A stretch of DNA of 8,135 bases from CBDDRG01 sp051306415 (GTDB taxonomy: Bacteria; Pseudomonadota; Gammaproteobacteria; Pseudomonadales; Porticoccaceae): the NCBI GenBank assembly GCA_051306415.1, contig JBPPNE010000321.1:1-8135 (forward strand). Reading direction: 5' to 3'. Made by a program: the position numbers and the translations under genes. Shown here piece by piece: positions 6,686 to 8,135 of the stretch. The notes under the pieces are model-generated. The model was not told the DNA's origin and made no database searches. It worked only from the letters and a program-made list of their open reading frames with translations. How positions within the stretch are numbered: the stretch's first letter is position 1; every line of letters begins with the position of its first letter.

Positions 6686-7780
6686 TCAAGAGCCCGCCAG
6701 GGCCGCCGCTACGGCATCTCCCATCGCCGCCGTGCCGACCTTGCTAGTACCGGGAGTATGAATGTCGGGCGTGCGCAAGCCTTGATCCAGCACAATGCCC
6801 ACTGCCCGCTCTATCGCTTCCGCCGCTGTCGTCTGGTCGAGCGAATAGCGCAGCATCATCGCCGCTGACAGGATAGTTGCGAGCGGATTGGCGACACCCT
6901 GCCCAGCGATATCCGGCGCCGAACCGTGGCACGGCTCGTACAGGCCCTTGCCGTGCTGATCGAGAGACGCCGAGGGCAGCATACCGATGGAGCCGGTGAG
7001 CATGGCGGCCTGATCGGAGAGGATATCGCCAAACAGGTTGCCGGTGACGATGACATCAAACTGCTTGGGCGCGCGCACCAGCTGCATGGCCGCGTTATCG
7101 ACATACAGGTGGCTCAACTCGACATCCGGGTAGTCGGCGGCGAGCGTGGTCATCACCTCGCGCCACAGCATGGTGACTTCGAGCACATTGGCCTTGTCGA
7201 CCGAGCACAGTTTGCCGCCGCGTTTGCGCGCAGAAGTGAACGCGAGGTGGCCGATACGGCGAATTTCCGTCTCGCTGTAGACATCCGTGTTGTAACCCTG
7301 ACGGTCGCCGTTGGCGAGGGTGCGGATGCCTCGGGGTTCGCCAAAATAGATGCCGCCGGTCAATTCGCGGACGATCAGGATATCGAGCCCGCTGACCACC
7401 TCGGGCTTCAAACTGGAGGCATTGGCAAGCTGGGGGTAGAGTACCGCCGGCCGCAGGTTGCCGAACAGATCGAGCGCACTGCGGATACCGAGCAGGCCTT
7501 TCTCGGGGCGTATCGCGCGGTCGATGTTATCCCACTGGGGGCCGCCGACGGCACCGAGCAGAATGGCATCGGCGCGCTGCGCCTGCACCAGCGTCTGGGG
7601 CGGAAAGGGCACGCCGGTGGCGTCGATGGCGCAGCCGCCGAGCAAACCCTCCTCCAGATTCAGGTCAAGGTCGAAGCGACGGTTGGCCACGTCCAAAACC
7701 TTGACCGCTTCGGCGACGATCTCGGGGCCGATACCGTCGCCCGGGAGTACCAGAATGTTCTTTTTCACTGGATGGCTCAC
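6686..7780 (-). CDS. leuB: 3-isopropylmalate dehydrogenase
   Basis: LeuB oxidises and decarboxylates 3-isopropylmalate to 2-oxoisocaproate with NAD+, using Mg2+ or Mn2+, in the step before the final transamination to leucine. The 364-residue product has the normal length and shows the whole family pattern. The N-terminal LPGDGIGPE is at 12-20. Substrate arginines are in GIRSAL (R100), NLRP (R110) and VRELTGG (R138). Tyr145 is in YFGE, Lys196 in VDKANVL and Asp228 in VDNAAMQL. The signature NLFGDILSD (248-256) carries the metal-binding D252 and D256, and GSAPDIAG is the cofactor loop near 287-294. The start is GTG at 7780, chosen because AAGAGG lies about 6 bases upstream. The in-frame GTG at codon 5 has no such site. 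It is the second leu gene of the run, followed after 69 bp by asd. Nothing is truncated or odd. Confidence 0.98.
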   Translation of the reverse strand: MSHPVKKNILVLPGDGIGPEIVAEAVKVLDVANRRFDLDLNLEEGLLGGCAIDATGVPFPPQTLVQAQRADAILLGAVGGPQWDNIDRAIRPEKGLLGIRSALDLFGNLRPAVLYPQLANASSLKPEVVSGLDILIVRELTGGIYFGEPRGIRTLANGDRQGYNTDVYSETEIRRIGHLAFTSARKRGGKLCSVDKANVLEVTMLWREVMTTLAADYPDVELSHLYVDNAAMQLVRAPKQFDVIVTGNLFGDILSDQAAMLTGSIGMLPSASLDQHGKGLYEPCHGSAPDIAGQGVANPLATILSAAMMLRYSLDQTTAAEAIERAVGIVLDQGLRTPDIHTPGTSKVGTAAMGDAVAAALAGS

Positions 7781-7826
7781 TGGTGGCCTCTTAAAATATC
7801 AAACTATCGCAATAACCAATTGATTC

Positions 7827-8135
7827 TTATCTAATCGCGTTGAACAGCCAGGGACACTGCCGTCGCCAGTTTTGCTCGAAATCGCGAATCGTGGCGGCAT
7901 CCTCCAGCGTCAAGCCAATTTCGTCCAGGCCGTTGAGCAAACAATGCTGATGAAAGCGGTCGATGGCAAATGGGATCTCACTGCCATCGGGTTTGACGAC
8001 CTTGAGATTGCGCAAATCGAGGCTGAGTTGATAGCCCTCGGTCGCGGCCACTTCAGCGAACAATTGATCAACAATAATCTCATCCAAAACAATGGGAAGA
8101 AGTCCATTCTTTATGCAATTGTTAAAAAATATATC
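7827..8135 (-). CDS. leuD: 3-isopropylmalate dehydratase small subunit, C-terminal part (cut by window edge)
   Basis: LeuD pairs with LeuC to form the [4Fe-4S] isopropylmalate isomerase that turns 2-isopropylmalate into 3-isopropylmalate in cytoplasmic leucine synthesis. The frame is open to the right edge, so the true start lies outside the window and only the last 102 codons are present. The visible protein begins DIFFNNCIKNGLLPIVL, a close match to the conserved LeuD segment around the swivelling active-site domain. It ends with the family's C-terminal block: HCLLNGLDEIGLTL, then an IRDFE-type helix and a final PWLFN. An apparent TTG start at 8087 is an artefact of looking for start codons only, because the homology continues upstream of it. 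The stop is TAA, and leuB starts 46 bp further on in the same direction, so the two are probably co-transcribed. The family is certain. The N-terminal half cannot be judged. Confidence 0.96.
   Translation of the reverse strand, partial: DIFFNNCIKNGLLPIVLDEIIVDQLFAEVAATEGYQLSLDLRNLKVVKPDGSEIPFAIDRFHQHCLLNGLDEIGLTLEDAATIRDFEQNWRRQCPWLFNAIR

Noticed and set aside
7781..7826. Possible promoter between leuD and leuB
   Set aside because: The 46-base gap has only weak partial matches to -35/-10 boxes. A shared leu transcript explains the arrangement better.
6926..7834. Plus-strand open frame of 302 codons opposite leuB
   Set aside because: It is antisense to leuB with every catalytic motif of LeuB intact on the other strand. 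No independent domain or ribosome site was seen.

Overview
The window carries seven protein genes, all on the minus strand, so the transcription order runs from high to low coordinates: leuD (partial at the right edge), leuB, asd, an asd-like paralog of the Usg family, fimV, truA and a short-chain dehydrogenase. The order leuD-leuB-asd-usg-fimV-truA is a well-known conserved gammaproteobacterial block. FimV in particular points to a Gammaproteobacterium with polar assemblies (type IV pili, flagella or chemotaxis arrays). Fairly high GC genes and Pseudomonas-like gene content suggest a non-enteric lineage of the Pseudomonas/Cellvibrio/marine OMG type. That placement is an inference. No RNA genes, insertion sequences, CRISPR arrays or prophage genes were seen.

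The right part (about 4460-8135) is amino-acid biosynthesis. LeuD (isopropylmalate isomerase small subunit) and LeuB (isopropylmalate dehydrogenase) make leucine. Asd makes aspartate semialdehyde for lysine/diaminopimelate, methionine and threonine. The paralog after asd begins in an ATGA overlap with the asd stop and is therefore translationally coupled. It keeps the dinucleotide-binding fold, but the positions of the catalytic Cys, the substrate-binding Arg and the catalytic His are Ala, Gln and Gln. It is very probably not a working dehydrogenase.

The middle (2020-4341) is fimV, a large polar-hub protein. It has a signal peptide, a periplasmic LysM domain, a coiled coil, a Pro/Ala/Thr linker, one membrane span and a very acidic cytoplasmic tail. 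The tail holds five tandem six-residue units just before the conserved C-terminal FimV domain. The left part (78-1919) has truA (tRNA pseudouridine synthase) and then an NAD-type SDR, in the place where trpF often follows truA in relatives.

Gaps between genes are short (the longest is 126 bp), and no stretch over 300 bases lacks a gene. I saw no convincing intrinsic terminator. The block is essentially a housekeeping region, and I found no undescribed system in it. The most useful points for follow-up are the inactivated Usg paralog, the ambiguous start of asd (an SD-supported in-frame TTG versus the conserved ATG, which has no SD), and the hexapeptide repeat of FimV.
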